DNA of 38,139 nucleotides from Pseudomonas frederiksbergensis (GTDB lineage Bacteria > Pseudomonadota > Gammaproteobacteria > Pseudomonadales > Pseudomonadaceae). Of the stretch, positions 1-7,616 are shown piece by piece. Positions within the stretch are counted from its first letter, which is position 1. Each line of letters starts with the position of its first letter. Made by a program: the position numbers and the translations under genes. The notes beneath the pieces were generated by a model. It was not told the DNA's origin. It did no database searches and saw only the letters and a program-made list of their open reading frames with translations. The stretch is taken from positions 16,201-54,339 of the forward strand of contig NZ_MOBM01000008.1 of NCBI RefSeq assembly GCF_003732275.1. The letters are read 5' to 3'.

Positions 1-283
1 AAGGGAACAACCATTCCCAGCGGCCTGCGCCTTGCCTGGCCCGCTTTAAGGCGGCAACGCGACGGGGAAAACTAATTGAGAACGCCCCCTGGTTCCAGCC
101 GCGCAGTTTGGAGTTTAGGCACGTTCCGAGGGTTCCGTTATTTTTTGCCAAACATTCCTTGAAAACATTGATTTTGAGCTGCTCGGCCCGGAGTTGGCGC
201 TTTGTCTAAGCGCGCGCCTTGCCAGTGAGGTGCGGGCAGCGCCAGAATGCCGCTATCTGCCCCGCCTGATGTAAGGAAGCCCG
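1..283. other. Leader region with no supported gene
   Basis: No convincing gene is seen here. Plus frame 1 is open from the window edge to a TAA at 73-75, and frame 3 is open to a TAA at 207-209. Either could be the 3' end of a gene that starts outside the window, but the short translations match nothing I recognise. A weak hairpin (GGGAA 3-7 / TTCCC 14-18) lies at the very edge. No clear -35/-10 pair was found ahead of the protease gene, although its promoter presumably lies here. Confidence 0.4.
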
Positions 284-2722
284 ATGCCTGATCCTGTTGC
301 TGCCAGCTTGCGTCTAGCGCCTGAAGCGCTGACCCGTCCGTTTTCCGCTGAACAGTTCAGCTTCTCTACCACCAATGATCTGGAGCCCTTCCGCGGTGTG
401 CTTGGCCAGGAACGCGCGGTCGAAGCCTTGCAGTTCGGTGTGGCCATGCCACGCCCCGGTTATAACGTATTCGTCATGGGCGAGCCCGGCACCGGCCGGT
501 TTTCGTTCGTCAAACGCTACCTCAAGGCCGAAGGCAAGCGCCTGCAGACCCCGGCGGACTGGGTCTATGTCAATAATTTCGATGAACCGCGCGAGCCACG
601 TGCGCTGGAACTGCCGTCGGGCACCGCCGGTGCTTTCATCGGTGACATCAACGGCTTGATCGACAACCTGCTGGCGACCTTTCCAGCCGTGTTCGAGCAC
701 CCGTCCTATCAGCAGAAGAAAAGCGCCATCGACCGCGCTTTCAACCAGCGGTATGACCGTGCACTGGATGTGATCGAGCGTCTGGCGCTGGAGAAAGAGG
801 TCGCGCTCTACCGCGATAGCAGCAACATTGCCTTCACCCCGATGAGCGAAGGCAAGGCACTGGATGAGGCGGAATTCGCCCAATTACCGGAAGCCGAGCG
901 CGAACGCTTTCATGACGACATTTCCGGGCTGGAAGAGCGCTTGAACGAAGAGCTCGCCAGCCTGCCGCAATGGAAGCGCGAGTCGAGCAATCAACTGCGT
1001 CAGCTCAACGAAGAAACCATCACCCTGGCCTTGCAGCCATTGCTCGCGCCGCTGTCGGAAAAATATGCGGAAAACGCAGGCGTTTGCGGTTACCTGCAAG
1101 CGATGCAGGTGTACCTGCTCAAGACGGTGGTTGAGCAACTGGTGGACGACAGCAAGACCGACGCCATCGCCCGCAAATTGCTCGAAGAGCAATACGCCCC
1201 GAGCCTGGTGGTCGGTCATCCATTCAGCGGCGGCGCGCCAGTGGTGTTCGAGCCACATCCGACCTACGACAACCTGTTCGGTCGTATCGAATACAGCACC
1301 GATCAGGGTGCGCTCTACACCACCTATCGGCAGCTGCGACCGGGTGCGCTGCACCGGGCCAACGGCGGTTTCCTGATCCTCGAAGCGGAAAAAATGCTCA
1401 GTGAGCCTTTTGTCTGGGATGCGCTCAAACGCGCCCTGCAATCGCGCAAGCTGAAAATGGAATCGCCTCTGGGTGAGTTGGGTCGACTGGCCACTGTGAC
1501 GCTGACACCGCAACACATTCCGCTTCAGGTCAAAGTCGTCATCATCGGCGCCCGGCAGTTGTATTACACGCTGCAAGACCTCGATCCGGACTTCCAGGAG
1601 ATGTTCCGCGTCCTGGTGGATTTCGACGAAGACATCCCGATGGTCGACGAGAGCCTGGAGCAGTTCGCCCAGTTGCTCAAAACCCGTACGTCCGAGGAAG
1701 GCATGGCGCCGCTGACCGCCGATGCGGTGGCGCGCCTGGCGACTTACAGCGCGCGTCTGGCCGAACACCAAGGGCGACTGTCGGCGCGAATCGGCGATCT
1801 GTTCCAACTGGTCAGCGAGGCGGATTTCATTCGTGACCTGGCGGGTGACGACATGACCGATGCCGGGCACATCGAGCGTGCGCTCAAGGCCAAGGCCACC
1901 CGCACCGGGCGCGTTTCGGCGCGGATTCTCGATGACATGCTGGCCGGGATCATTCTGATCGACACCGATGGCGCGGCTGTCGGCAAGTGCAACGGGTTGA
2001 CGGTGCTGGAAGTCGGCGATTCGGCCTTCGGGGTGCCGGCGCGAATTTCCGCCACGGTTTATCCGGGCGGCAGCGGCATTGTCGACATCGAGCGTGAGGT
2101 CAACCTCGGCCAGCCGATTCACTCCAAAGGCGTGATGATCCTCACCGGGTATCTGGGCAGCCGTTATGCCCAGGAATTCCCGTTGGCGATTTCCGCGAGC
2201 ATCGCCCTGGAGCAGTCCTACGGTTATGTCGACGGTGACAGCGCGTCTCTTGGCGAAGCATGCACGCTGATTTCGGCCTTGTCGAAAACCCCGCTCAAGC
2301 AGTGCTTTGCAATTACCGGTTCGATCAACCAGTTCGGTGAAGTGCAGGCGGTGGGTGGGGTCAACGAGAAGATCGAAGGTTTCTTCCGACTCTGCGAAGC
2401 CCGTGGTCTGACGGGGGAGCAAGGGGCGATCATTCCTCACGCCAACGTCGCCACGCTGATGCTCGACGAGAAGGTACTGGCGGCGGTGCGGGCGGGGCAG
2501 TTCCATGTCTACGCAGTGCGCCAGGCCGACGAGGCCCTGAGCCTGTTGGTCGGCGAGCCGGCCGGTGCGCCGAATGAGAATGGCGAATTCCCTGAAGGCA
2601 GCATCAATGCGCGGGTAGTGGAACGCTTGCGGGTGATCGCGGAAATGATCAGCGAGGAAGACCTCAAGGAAGCCGAAAAAGAGTTGGCGCAGGAAGCAAT
2701 GCTGGAAATCAAGCCGGCCTGA
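284..2722 (+). CDS. Lon-related ATP-dependent protease (AAA_32/Lon_C family)
   Basis: This is an 812-residue cytoplasmic protein of the Lon-like family that joins a divergent AAA module to a C-terminal Lon protease domain (PA4576-type, related to E. coli YcbZ). The protease domain is intact: the serine of DGDSAS is about residue 653 and the lysine of GGVNEK about 696, the Ser-Lys dyad of Lon. The Walker A region reads GEPGTGRF (66-73), so the usual lysine is arginine and the following Thr/Ser is Phe. The Walker B-like stretch reads GGFLILEAE. Nucleotide hydrolysis may therefore be weak or absent, although this could be normal for the subfamily. AAGGA at 272-276 supports the ATG at 284. The gene stands alone and a REPIN follows it. 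It probably handles protein quality control, but its substrates are unknown. The family call is firm; the function is inferred. Confidence 0.9.
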   Translation: MPDPVAASLRLAPEALTRPFSAEQFSFSTTNDLEPFRGVLGQERAVEALQFGVAMPRPGYNVFVMGEPGTGRFSFVKRYLKAEGKRLQTPADWVYVNNFDEPREPRALELPSGTAGAFIGDINGLIDNLLATFPAVFEHPSYQQKKSAIDRAFNQRYDRALDVIERLALEKEVALYRDSSNIAFTPMSEGKALDEAEFAQLPEAERERFHDDISGLEERLNEELASLPQWKRESSNQLRQLNEETITLALQPLLAPLSEKYAENAGVCGYLQAMQVYLLKTVVEQLVDDSKTDAIARKLLEEQYAPSLVVGHPFSGGAPVVFEPHPTYDNLFGRIEYSTDQGALYTTYRQLRPGALHRANGGFLILEAEKMLSEPFVWDALKRALQSRKLKMESPLGELGRLATVTLTPQHIPLQVKVVIIGARQLYYTLQDLDPDFQEMFRVLVDFDEDIPMVDESLEQFAQLLKTRTSEEGMAPLTADAVARLATYSARLAEHQGRLSARIGDLFQLVSEADFIRDLAGDDMTDAGHIERALKAKATRTGRVSARILDDMLAGIILIDTDGAAVGKCNGLTVLEVGDSAFGVPARISATVYPGGSGIVDIEREVNLGQPIHSKGVMILTGYLGSRYAQEFPLAISASIALEQSYGYVDGDSASLGEACTLISALSKTPLKQCFAITGSINQFGEVQAVGGVNEKIEGFFRLCEARGLTGEQGAIIPHANVATLMLDEKVLAAVRAGQFHVYAVRQADEALSLLVGEPAGAPNENGEFPEGSINARVVERLRVIAEMISEEDLKEAEKELAQEAMLEIKPA

Positions 2723-2734
2723 CGCAACCCCCCC

Positions 2735-2823
2735 TGTGGGAGCGGGCTTGCTCACGAAGACTGACTAACATTCAACATTAATGTCGACTGTTATGCCGCC
2801 TTCGCGAGCAAGCCCGCTCCCAC
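2735..2823. repeat. REPIN, GCGGGCTTGCTC subtype
   Basis: Two inverted REP sequences form a long hairpin: GTGGGAGCGGGCTTGCTC near 2736-2753 and its complement at 2800-2823. The loop contains TAATGTCGACTG, which recurs with changes in the REPIN at 20230-20319. It lies directly 3' of the Lon-like gene, a typical REPIN position in fluorescent pseudomonads. REPINs are moved by RAYT transposases encoded elsewhere; none is present here. Confidence 0.9.
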
Positions 2824-2908
2824 GGGGTTTTGTGTTCAATGCGAAATAAAAAGCGCCGTCAAAATGGCGTCAATATTCACGCAGTGACCACTCGGCACCT
2901 TCTGGTCT

Positions 2909-2926
2909 TGGTTCGCGTGCGAACCA
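2909..2926. promoter_or_regulatory. 18-bp palindrome, candidate operator
   Basis: TGGTTCGCGTGCGAACCA has perfect 8-bp arms around a GT centre. It lies about 100 bp upstream of the gene at 3029, and a possible -10 element (TATTAT, about 2939-2944) follows closely. A palindrome of this size next to a possible promoter suggests a dimeric repressor site. No -35 at good spacing was found and no regulator is identified. Confidence 0.35.
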
Positions 2927-3028
2927 GACTTTTCTTCTATTATCTGCTCAAGGATATCGACAGTAATCACTGGATCGAGACAGTCTTCCCGTGGAGGCTG
3001 AATACCGGATCTACCGAGGGTCGCCGCC

Positions 3029-3370
3029 ATGTCGCGCAACCTCTGCCTCACCCGTCAATGCCTGGGTCTTGTGACCCGTATCGAATGTGCCATCCGCCCG
3101 CTGGCGGGGGATACGGGCATGTGGACCTTACTCTTCGCCGCCGGAATGGCCGGCGAGCAGCCTTCTGCCATCAAGGCCCAAGGCCCGTTCCGTGGGCCTG
3201 TCGTGGCTGAATCGATCCTCGACACTATTGTTGAAAGTCTGACGTTGCATGGTTACGAGCTGGCTGACGATCCGCAAATCTGGTGTCTGCATCTGCAAGC
3301 CCAGTTGCGAGAGATCAATGGCGGTCGTTATCGCAACCTTAGCGGTCCCGAGTTTCGTCCCGAGCACTGA
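3029..3370 (+). CDS. Small conserved protein of unknown function
   Basis: This is a 113-residue protein that I do not recognise as a named family. By position next to the Lon-like gene it corresponds to PA4575 of P. aeruginosa (recalled, not searched). It has no signal peptide or clear membrane helix and is probably cytoplasmic. The C-terminal half (VAESILDTIVESLTLHGYELADDPQIW...) looks like a compact helical domain. GAGGG at 3016-3020 sits 8 nt before the ATG and supports this start. An 18-bp palindrome and a possible -10 lie upstream. It converges on the lipoprotein gene with only 5 bp between the two stop codons, and no terminator is visible there. An overlapping open frame at 2830-3210 has poorer composition and was not chosen. 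Confidence 0.7.
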   Translation: MSRNLCLTRQCLGLVTRIECAIRPLAGDTGMWTLLFAAGMAGEQPSAIKAQGPFRGPVVAESILDTIVESLTLHGYELADDPQIWCLHLQAQLREINGGRYRNLSGPEFRPEH

Positions 3371-3375
3371 ACAGA

Positions 3376-5205
3376 CTATTGATCAAGGTTGCCTGACTCA
3401 GCCTTGTCGAGTTTGACCTCAAACCCATATTGCACAGTGGTGAGGTTGGTTCGCTGATAAGTTTCCAGACGTGTGGGCTGGCCATAGAAGTAATGCACTG
3501 CAAATAACGCCGGGCCTTGCGCGCTGGCGTCGTGACTGACCGAAAGAATCTCTTTCAGATAATTGCCGCTGTCGTCCTTGGCGAAGAAGCGCCAGTCCTG
3601 GGCGGGAAACAGCTTCAGATCAACCACCAATGCATTCCCTTTGAACTCCAGGCCTTTGGGCAATTGGCGGGCGTCGTACGTTTGCTGGTCGACAGTCGCC
3701 AGGTACTGCGGCATGGAGCCCACGGCGTAGGCCGGGGTTTCCGGAAACAGGTTCAGATCATAGGTGATGGCGCCGCGTATCGGATCGACCTGATACGCCT
3801 CCGGCGGCAGCTCGATCGGCCCATCGCGCTGACCATTGCGATCTTGGGTGAAGAACGTCACCGGGCTTTCGCCGGGATTGAAAGAGGTGCCGAGCAGTTC
3901 GTCGTTGAAGCTTCTGGGGTGATCGAATTCGATGCGCGCGGCACTCGGGTCATCCACTGACTGACTGATGCTGATGCTTTTTTTCAGTTGCTCCTCGCCC
4001 AGCGCTGCGCCTTTGAGCCAGGTCGCGGCCTGGTCGTCATACACCACCACCGGTAAGGTCAGTGGCTGGATGGTTTTTTCCGTGGTGTGCGGGTCGAAGC
4101 GGCGTATCGGCAGGTTCAGATTCTTGTGGGTCACCGTGACCGCCGAGAAGTCCAGCAAGCTGACTTCGACGGTGTCGATGGGCCCGTTGAAGTAGACCTT
4201 GGTGTAATGCCGGGTTTGTTGCTTTTCAAACGCACGCTGCTCGTCATCGAGCTGCTTTTCGAATGCTTCGCTCCAGGCCTTCTGCTGTTGCATCTGCGCC
4301 AGTTGTTTTTGATAAAACGCAATTTGCGCGGCGGTTTCGTTGATCGCACCTGCGCGAGAGAGGAATTGCCCGGTGGCGTCCCTGGCCTGCACGATCAGTG
4401 GGTTGAGTGATATGTCACGTATCTCGGGGGCCAGCGGCGCGCTGTTACTGAATTCGATTTCGGCGTAGTGATTGCCCAGTTTCAATAAGGTGACACTGAG
4501 ATTGTCGTTAGTGCGAGTCTGGCCGACGTCCTTTTTCGTCAGGTCGAAGCTGTAGAGCCGGCGTGGGGCGATGACTTCCACCTTGCCTTGCAGGCTCACC
4601 GGTTGTGGTTGGCTTTTCTTATCCACATCCAGGCCTTCGATGAAGGGGTAGGTCACCGTCAAATCATCGGGGTTGGTCAGGTTGGAGCTCGACGGGCTCA
4701 GCTGAATGCCGGGATCGGTTTCCGACCACTCCGGCTGGAACGCGATGACGCGCTTGTTGCTCAGGGTCACCGATTGCCATTCCAGGCCATGAGGAAAAAG
4801 GAATGCGCCCGGAATGTTGAAGTTGAAGGGAAACACCGGTTGCAGATCGGTCAGGTAATCCGAGCTGGATTCCTTGTGCAGCACGAACAGACCGTTGATG
4901 TAGGTGTCGACCAACGCCTGGGGCGTGGGGTAGTGCTTGAGCACGGCGAGGGCGTCTTCGCCGTATTCGGTGACCACTGGTTTGGTGTCGAGCTTGAGTT
5001 GCGCGCGTTCGAGCAACAGCAGTGAACCACCGAGCTCGGCCACGGCATCCTTGAGTTTGGGATCCTCGATTGTCTCCAGGGACTGTTCGAACTGTGCGAT
5101 CTTTTCTTCGAGGCTGACCTGACGTTTCTCATCGCTGGGTGAACAACCACCGAGCAGCAACGTGAGGCAAAGTCCGGCACTCGTTAAAGGTAATCGCACA
5201 TCCAT
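3376..5205 (-). CDS. Large lipoprotein of unknown function
   Basis: This is a 609-residue predicted lipoprotein. The N-terminus MDVRLPLTSAGLCLTLLLGG is a lipoprotein signal ending in a lipobox with Cys21, and Ser follows at +2, which fits outer-membrane sorting. The open frame extends 24 codons further upstream, but AGGA in front of the ATG at 5205 and the position of the signal support this start. The mature protein is mostly of beta-rich appearance. A charged, Gln-rich segment in the middle (about residues 300-345, AAQIAFYQKQLAQMQQQKAW) probably forms a coiled coil. I recognise no enzyme motif and no named family. It is monocistronic, converges on the small gene at 3029 and is divergent from yqhA. 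I do not recall an equivalent at this place in P. aeruginosa. The lipoprotein call is solid; the function is unknown. Confidence 0.8.
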   Translation of the reverse strand: MDVRLPLTSAGLCLTLLLGGCSPSDEKRQVSLEEKIAQFEQSLETIEDPKLKDAVAELGGSLLLLERAQLKLDTKPVVTEYGEDALAVLKHYPTPQALVDTYINGLFVLHKESSSDYLTDLQPVFPFNFNIPGAFLFPHGLEWQSVTLSNKRVIAFQPEWSETDPGIQLSPSSSNLTNPDDLTVTYPFIEGLDVDKKSQPQPVSLQGKVEVIAPRRLYSFDLTKKDVGQTRTNDNLSVTLLKLGNHYAEIEFSNSAPLAPEIRDISLNPLIVQARDATGQFLSRAGAINETAAQIAFYQKQLAQMQQQKAWSEAFEKQLDDEQRAFEKQQTRHYTKVYFNGPIDTVEVSLLDFSAVTVTHKNLNLPIRRFDPHTTEKTIQPLTLPVVVYDDQAATWLKGAALGEEQLKKSISISQSVDDPSAARIEFDHPRSFNDELLGTSFNPGESPVTFFTQDRNGQRDGPIELPPEAYQVDPIRGAITYDLNLFPETPAYAVGSMPQYLATVDQQTYDARQLPKGLEFKGNALVVDLKLFPAQDWRFFAKDDSGNYLKEILSVSHDASAQGPALFAVHYFYGQPTRLETYQRTNLTTVQYGFEVKLDKAESGNLDQ

Positions 5206-5326
5206 TTCCAGTTTTCCTGTCCGACGTCGCTGACCTGTCAATGATCTGGACACTAGCAGAAAAACTTTGTCACACACACGCAGGTTACGGATTTTCCGGC
5301 GGTTTCTGGGGATAACAGGTGGCTGT

Positions 5327-5332
5327 TATACT
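5327..5332 (+). promoter_or_regulatory. Putative -10 element for the yqhA-type gene
   Basis: TATACT lies 33 nt upstream of the ATG at 5366. The best -35 partner is TTTCTG at 18-bp spacing, which is a poor match, so only the -10 is convincing. Confidence 0.4.
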
Positions 5333-5365
5333 CGCCGCCATTTACAGCCCCTTGTGTGAGATTCA

Positions 5366-5854
5366 ATGGAACGCTTTATCGAAAATGCAATGTACGCCTC
5401 CCGCTGGTTACTGGCGCCGATCTATTTCGGTTTGTCCCTGGGCTTGCTGGCGTTGGCACTGAAATTCTTCCAGGAAGTCTTCCACGTCATCCCTAACGTG
5501 TTCTCGATGGCCGAGTCGGATCTGATTCTGGTCCTGCTGTCGCTGATCGACATGGCGCTGGTGGGCGGCTTGCTGGTGATGGTGATGATCTCCGGCTACG
5601 AGAACTTCGTTTCTCAGCTGGATATCGACGACAGCAAGGAAAAGCTCAACTGGCTGGGCACCATGGACTCGTCTTCGCTGAAGATGAAGGTCGCGGCTTC
5701 CATCGTGGCGATTTCGTCCATCCACCTGCTGCGGATTTTCATGGACGCCAAGAACGTCGACCCCGAGCATTTGAAGTGGTACGTGGTCATTCACATGACC
5801 TTCGTGGTGTCGGCGTTTGCCATGGGCTATCTGGACAAGCTGACCAAGCACTGA
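5366..5854 (+). CDS. YqhA/UPF0114 family inner-membrane protein
   Basis: This is a 162-residue integral membrane protein of the YqhA family (UPF0114, TIGR00645). Its length is typical. Four hydrophobic segments can be seen: near residues 12-33, 52-75, about 108-126 and about 137-157. The opening [20 protein letters not shown] and the motif [15 protein letters not shown] are characteristic of the family. The biochemical role of the family is not established. It appears to be a single gene with its own -10 element and is followed by 122 bp that hold a short REP remnant. It matches PA4574 by synteny. The start is the only sensible one. Confidence 0.92.
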   Translation: MERFIENAMYASRWLLAPIYFGLSLGLLALALKFFQEVFHVIPNVFSMAESDLILVLLSLIDMALVGGLLVMVMISGYENFVSQLDIDDSKEKLNWLGTMDSSSLKMKVAASIVAISSIHLLRIFMDAKNVDPEHLKWYVVIHMTFVVSAFAMGYLDKLTKH

Positions 5855-5866
5855 TCTGCACAATCC

Positions 5867-5880
5867 CTGTAGGAGCGGTG
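5867..5880. repeat. Short REP remnant
   Basis: CTGTAGGAGCGGTG resembles the tip of a REP element (GTAGGAGC/GTGGGAGC) but has no second arm. It is probably a decayed single copy downstream of the yqhA-type gene. Confidence 0.3.
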
Positions 5881-5976
5881 TGAAACAGACGGGCGGTGTC
5901 GTCTGTGACTTGTACTTTGGCGTGTCGAGGCATATCCATGTAGAGATCCTGGCTCGCCACAGCGTGAGGTGCGCTC

Positions 5977-6273
5977 ATGACTCTGCAAGAATTGAATGCG
6001 TATGCCATCGCCGGAAAGATCGATGAGCTGAACCTGATCTCGATGGAAGGCATGATCTACGTGCTGGAGGCGCGGATGCATGGCGCGGCGTATCCATTGC
6101 GCGATGCCCACGGCCAGATGTTGCTACTGCGCTCGGTCGAACATGCGCGTGATGTACTTCATGCCTTCCCCAAGTTGTCGTTCAACGTTGTGCATACCTC
6201 GGTCCATGACGAAATGTGCGGTGCCAGCACCGAGGAAAGCCTGAAAGTACCGATCACCTTCCGTTCTGTGTGA
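5977..6273 (+). CDS. Small DUF6482-like protein
   Basis: This is a 98-residue protein, probably cytoplasmic. It starts MTLQELNAYAIAGKIDELNL and resembles the small Pseudomonas proteins now grouped as DUF6482; the family name is from memory. No catalytic motif, signal peptide or metal ligand cluster is seen beyond a single Cys near the C-terminus (DEMCGAS). A good ribosome site (GAGGTG, 5965-5970) precedes the ATG. It lies between yqhA and fklB on the same strand, but the gaps of about 120 and 130 bp suggest separate transcription. In P. aeruginosa the same slot is PA4573. The function is unknown. Confidence 0.75.
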   Translation: MTLQELNAYAIAGKIDELNLISMEGMIYVLEARMHGAAYPLRDAHGQMLLLRSVEHARDVLHAFPKLSFNVVHTSVHDEMCGASTEESLKVPITFRSV

Positions 6274-6307
6274 CGGCGCTGACGCAGCTCAAACGTGACG
6301 GCATCTG

Positions 6308-6316
6308 TGCTAGTCT
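6308..6316 (+). promoter_or_regulatory. Putative extended -10 promoter for fklB
   Basis: TGC-TAGTCT forms an extended -10 element about 90 nt before the fklB start. No good -35 is present, as is often the case for extended -10 promoters. The leader that follows holds a hairpin (6337-6342 / 6349-6354) and a 10-bp palindrome (6356-6365). Confidence 0.4.
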
Positions 6317-6403
6317 GCTCGCCCTTTTGATTCCGGGCGCGTTCCGGGACGCGCTGTGCATGCACGGCAAGTTCCAGGGCCGTCCGCACAGCGGAGCAGT
6401 GTC

Positions 6404-7021
6404 ATGTCCGAAGTAAATCTGTCCACCGACGAAACCCGCGTCAGCTACGGCATTGGCCGTCAGTTGGGCGACCAGCTGCGTGACAACCCGCCACCGGGCG
6501 TTAGCCTGGACGCAATCCTGGCTGGCCTGACCGACGCATTCGCCGGCAAGCCAAGCCGTGTGGGTCAGGAAGAAATGTCCGCCAGCTTCAAGGTGATCCG
6601 CGAAATCATGCAAGCCGAAGCTGCAGCCAAGGCTGAAGCCGCTGCTGGCGAAGGCCTGGCTTTCCTGGCTGAAAACGCCAAGCGCGAAGGCATCACCACG
6701 CTGGCTTCCGGCCTGCAATTCGAAGTGCTGACTCAAGGTGAAGGCGCCAAGCCAACCCGTGAAGATCAAGTGCGCACTCACTACCACGGCACCCTGATCG
6801 ACGGCACTGTGTTCGACAGCTCCTATGATCGTGGTCAGCCTGCAGAATTCCCGGTTGGCGGCGTCATCGCTGGCTGGACCGAAGCCCTGCAACTGATGAA
6901 CGCCGGCAGCAAATGGCGTCTGTACGTGCCGAGCGAACTGGCTTACGGCGCTCAAGGCGTTGGCAGCATTCCGCCGCACAGCGTACTGGTGTTCGACGTC
7001 GAACTGCTCGACGTTCTGTAA
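6404..7021 (+). CDS. fklB: FKBP-type peptidyl-prolyl isomerase FklB
   Basis: This 205-residue protein catalyses cis-trans isomerisation of prolyl bonds. The N-terminal half (about 1-95) is the helical dimerisation domain of the FkpA/FklB/Mip group (VSYGIGRQLGDQL near the start). The C-terminal half (about 100-205) is the FKBP fold with YHGTLIDGTVFDSSYDRG, the G-W-T-E-A-L-Q segment and SELAYGAQGVG, all part of the substrate pocket. There is no signal peptide, so it acts in the cytoplasm, unlike FkpA. The open frame extends 16 codons upstream, but homologues start at MSEVNL, so 6404 is chosen. A REPIN that ends in a T-tract follows and may serve as its terminator. It is PA4572 by synteny. Confidence 0.95.
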   Translation: MSEVNLSTDETRVSYGIGRQLGDQLRDNPPPGVSLDAILAGLTDAFAGKPSRVGQEEMSASFKVIREIMQAEAAAKAEAAAGEGLAFLAENAKREGITTLASGLQFEVLTQGEGAKPTREDQVRTHYHGTLIDGTVFDSSYDRGQPAEFPVGGVIAGWTEALQLMNAGSKWRLYVPSELAYGAQGVGSIPPHSVLVFDVELLDVL

Positions 7022-7049
7022 TGCCCGGCCTGTCGTCATGACGGGCTAA

Positions 7050-7136
7050 TGTGGGAGCGAGCCTGCTCGCGATGCAGTCAACTCGGTTTTTCTGTGAAAC
7101 CGAGGTGATGCCATCGCGAGCAGGCTCGCTCCCACA
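7050..7136. repeat. REPIN, GCGAGCCTGCTC subtype
   Basis: GTGGGAGCGAGCCTGCTC at 7051-7068 is mirrored at 7112-7136. The loop holds a second inverted repeat (CTCGGTTT 7082-7089 / AAACCGAG 7097-7104). It lies between the convergent fklB and the gene at 7152. On the plus strand it runs straight into T6 (7138-7143), so it may act as an intrinsic terminator for fklB. Confidence 0.9.
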
Positions 7137-7151
7137 GTTTTTTGCGTTGTC

Positions 7152-7409
7152 TCATAGTTCGATCTTATGGTTCAGATCGCTGGTCGGGCGCAACGCCCGG
7201 GCATAGCAGAACAGAAACAGATTGCGTACCAGTTCCTTGAGCACCACCGGCTCGCTGGAACTCAGGCCGTTGACGTCCAGATCACCCTGATCCTGTAGCT
7301 CGTTCAAGGCTTCTTCTTCAAGCACCGCACAGACTTCCCCGGTTTCCCGATGCAGGATTCTGAGGTAGGGATGTGGGCGGTCCAGCCAGGCATCGATCAA
7401 ATAAGTCAT
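7152..7409 (-). CDS. Small protein, probably iron-regulated (PA4570-like)
   Basis: This is an 85-residue protein of unknown function starting MTYLIDAWLDRPHPYLRILH. It has no signal peptide or membrane helix and ends with an amphipathic helix (KELVRNLFLFCYARAL). Upstream in-frame starts exist at 7418 (ATG) and 7424 (GTG), but the GGAG ribosome site lies directly against the 7418 ATG and 9 nt before the 7409 ATG, so 7409 is chosen. A Fur-box-like site lies 27 nt upstream. By position between fklB and ispB it matches PA4570, which I recall as one of the unknown genes induced by iron starvation in P. aeruginosa. Together these suggest a Fur-repressed gene expressed under iron limitation. The molecular role is not known. 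Confidence 0.8.
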   Translation of the reverse strand: MTYLIDAWLDRPHPYLRILHRETGEVCAVLEEEALNELQDQGDLDVNGLSSSEPVVLKELVRNLFLFCYARALRPTSDLNHKIEL

Positions 7410-7435
7410 GAGTCTCATCTCCACTGATGGGTTTC

Positions 7436-7455
7436 AATGAGAATAATTCTTATTC
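7436..7455 (-). promoter_or_regulatory. Fur-box-like operator
   Basis: AATGAGAATAATTCTTATTC contains the near-palindrome GAATAA-TTC-TTATTC and strongly resembles pseudomonad Fur sites of the AATGAGAATNATTCTCATT type. It lies 27 nt upstream of the start at 7409, where it would cover the promoter. It is markedly AT-rich against the surrounding DNA. Repression by Fe-Fur is the inferred effect. Confidence 0.75.
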
Positions 7456-7579
7456 ATCAAATAGCAAGGGCCTATTGGCGGTTTGTGTTTTTTTCTGCGG
7501 GGAAATTGCTGAGCATCAAAACGACTGGCGTTTGGCTACTGCACGGGAATGCTGGGTGATGCGGGGAAGGGGCGAAGCA

Positions 7580-7604
7580 CCATCCCACGCCAGGCGCGGG
7601 ATGG
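7580..7604. repeat. 25-nt hairpin downstream of the phnA-type gene
   Basis: CCATCCC (7580-7586) pairs with GGGATGG (7598-7604), and an inner CGC/GCG stem extends the pairing. It lies just 3' of the minus-strand gene at 7617. No T-tract follows, so a standard terminator is doubtful. It may stabilise the mRNA end or be another repeat remnant. Confidence 0.4.
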
Positions 7605-7616
7605 AATACAGCGGAT

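Noticed and set aside
157..185. CTTGAA-like element ahead of the Lon-like gene as a heat-shock promoter
   Set aside because: CTTGAA is present, but no CCCCAT-type -10 lies at 13-15 bp, so sigma-32 control is not supported.
1..209. Open plus-strand frames at the window edge
   Set aside because: The short translations resemble no protein I know and no stop context or terminator supports a gene end, so they were not listed as a partial gene.
884..2755. 623-residue open frame on the minus strand
   Set aside because: It is antisense to the Lon-like gene, with Gln/His/Arg-rich composition typical of a shadow frame.
2830..3210. 126-residue plus-strand frame overlapping the gene at 3029
   Set aside because: It covers the palindrome and the promoter region and has no ribosome site; the frame at 3029 has a good one and more protein-like composition.
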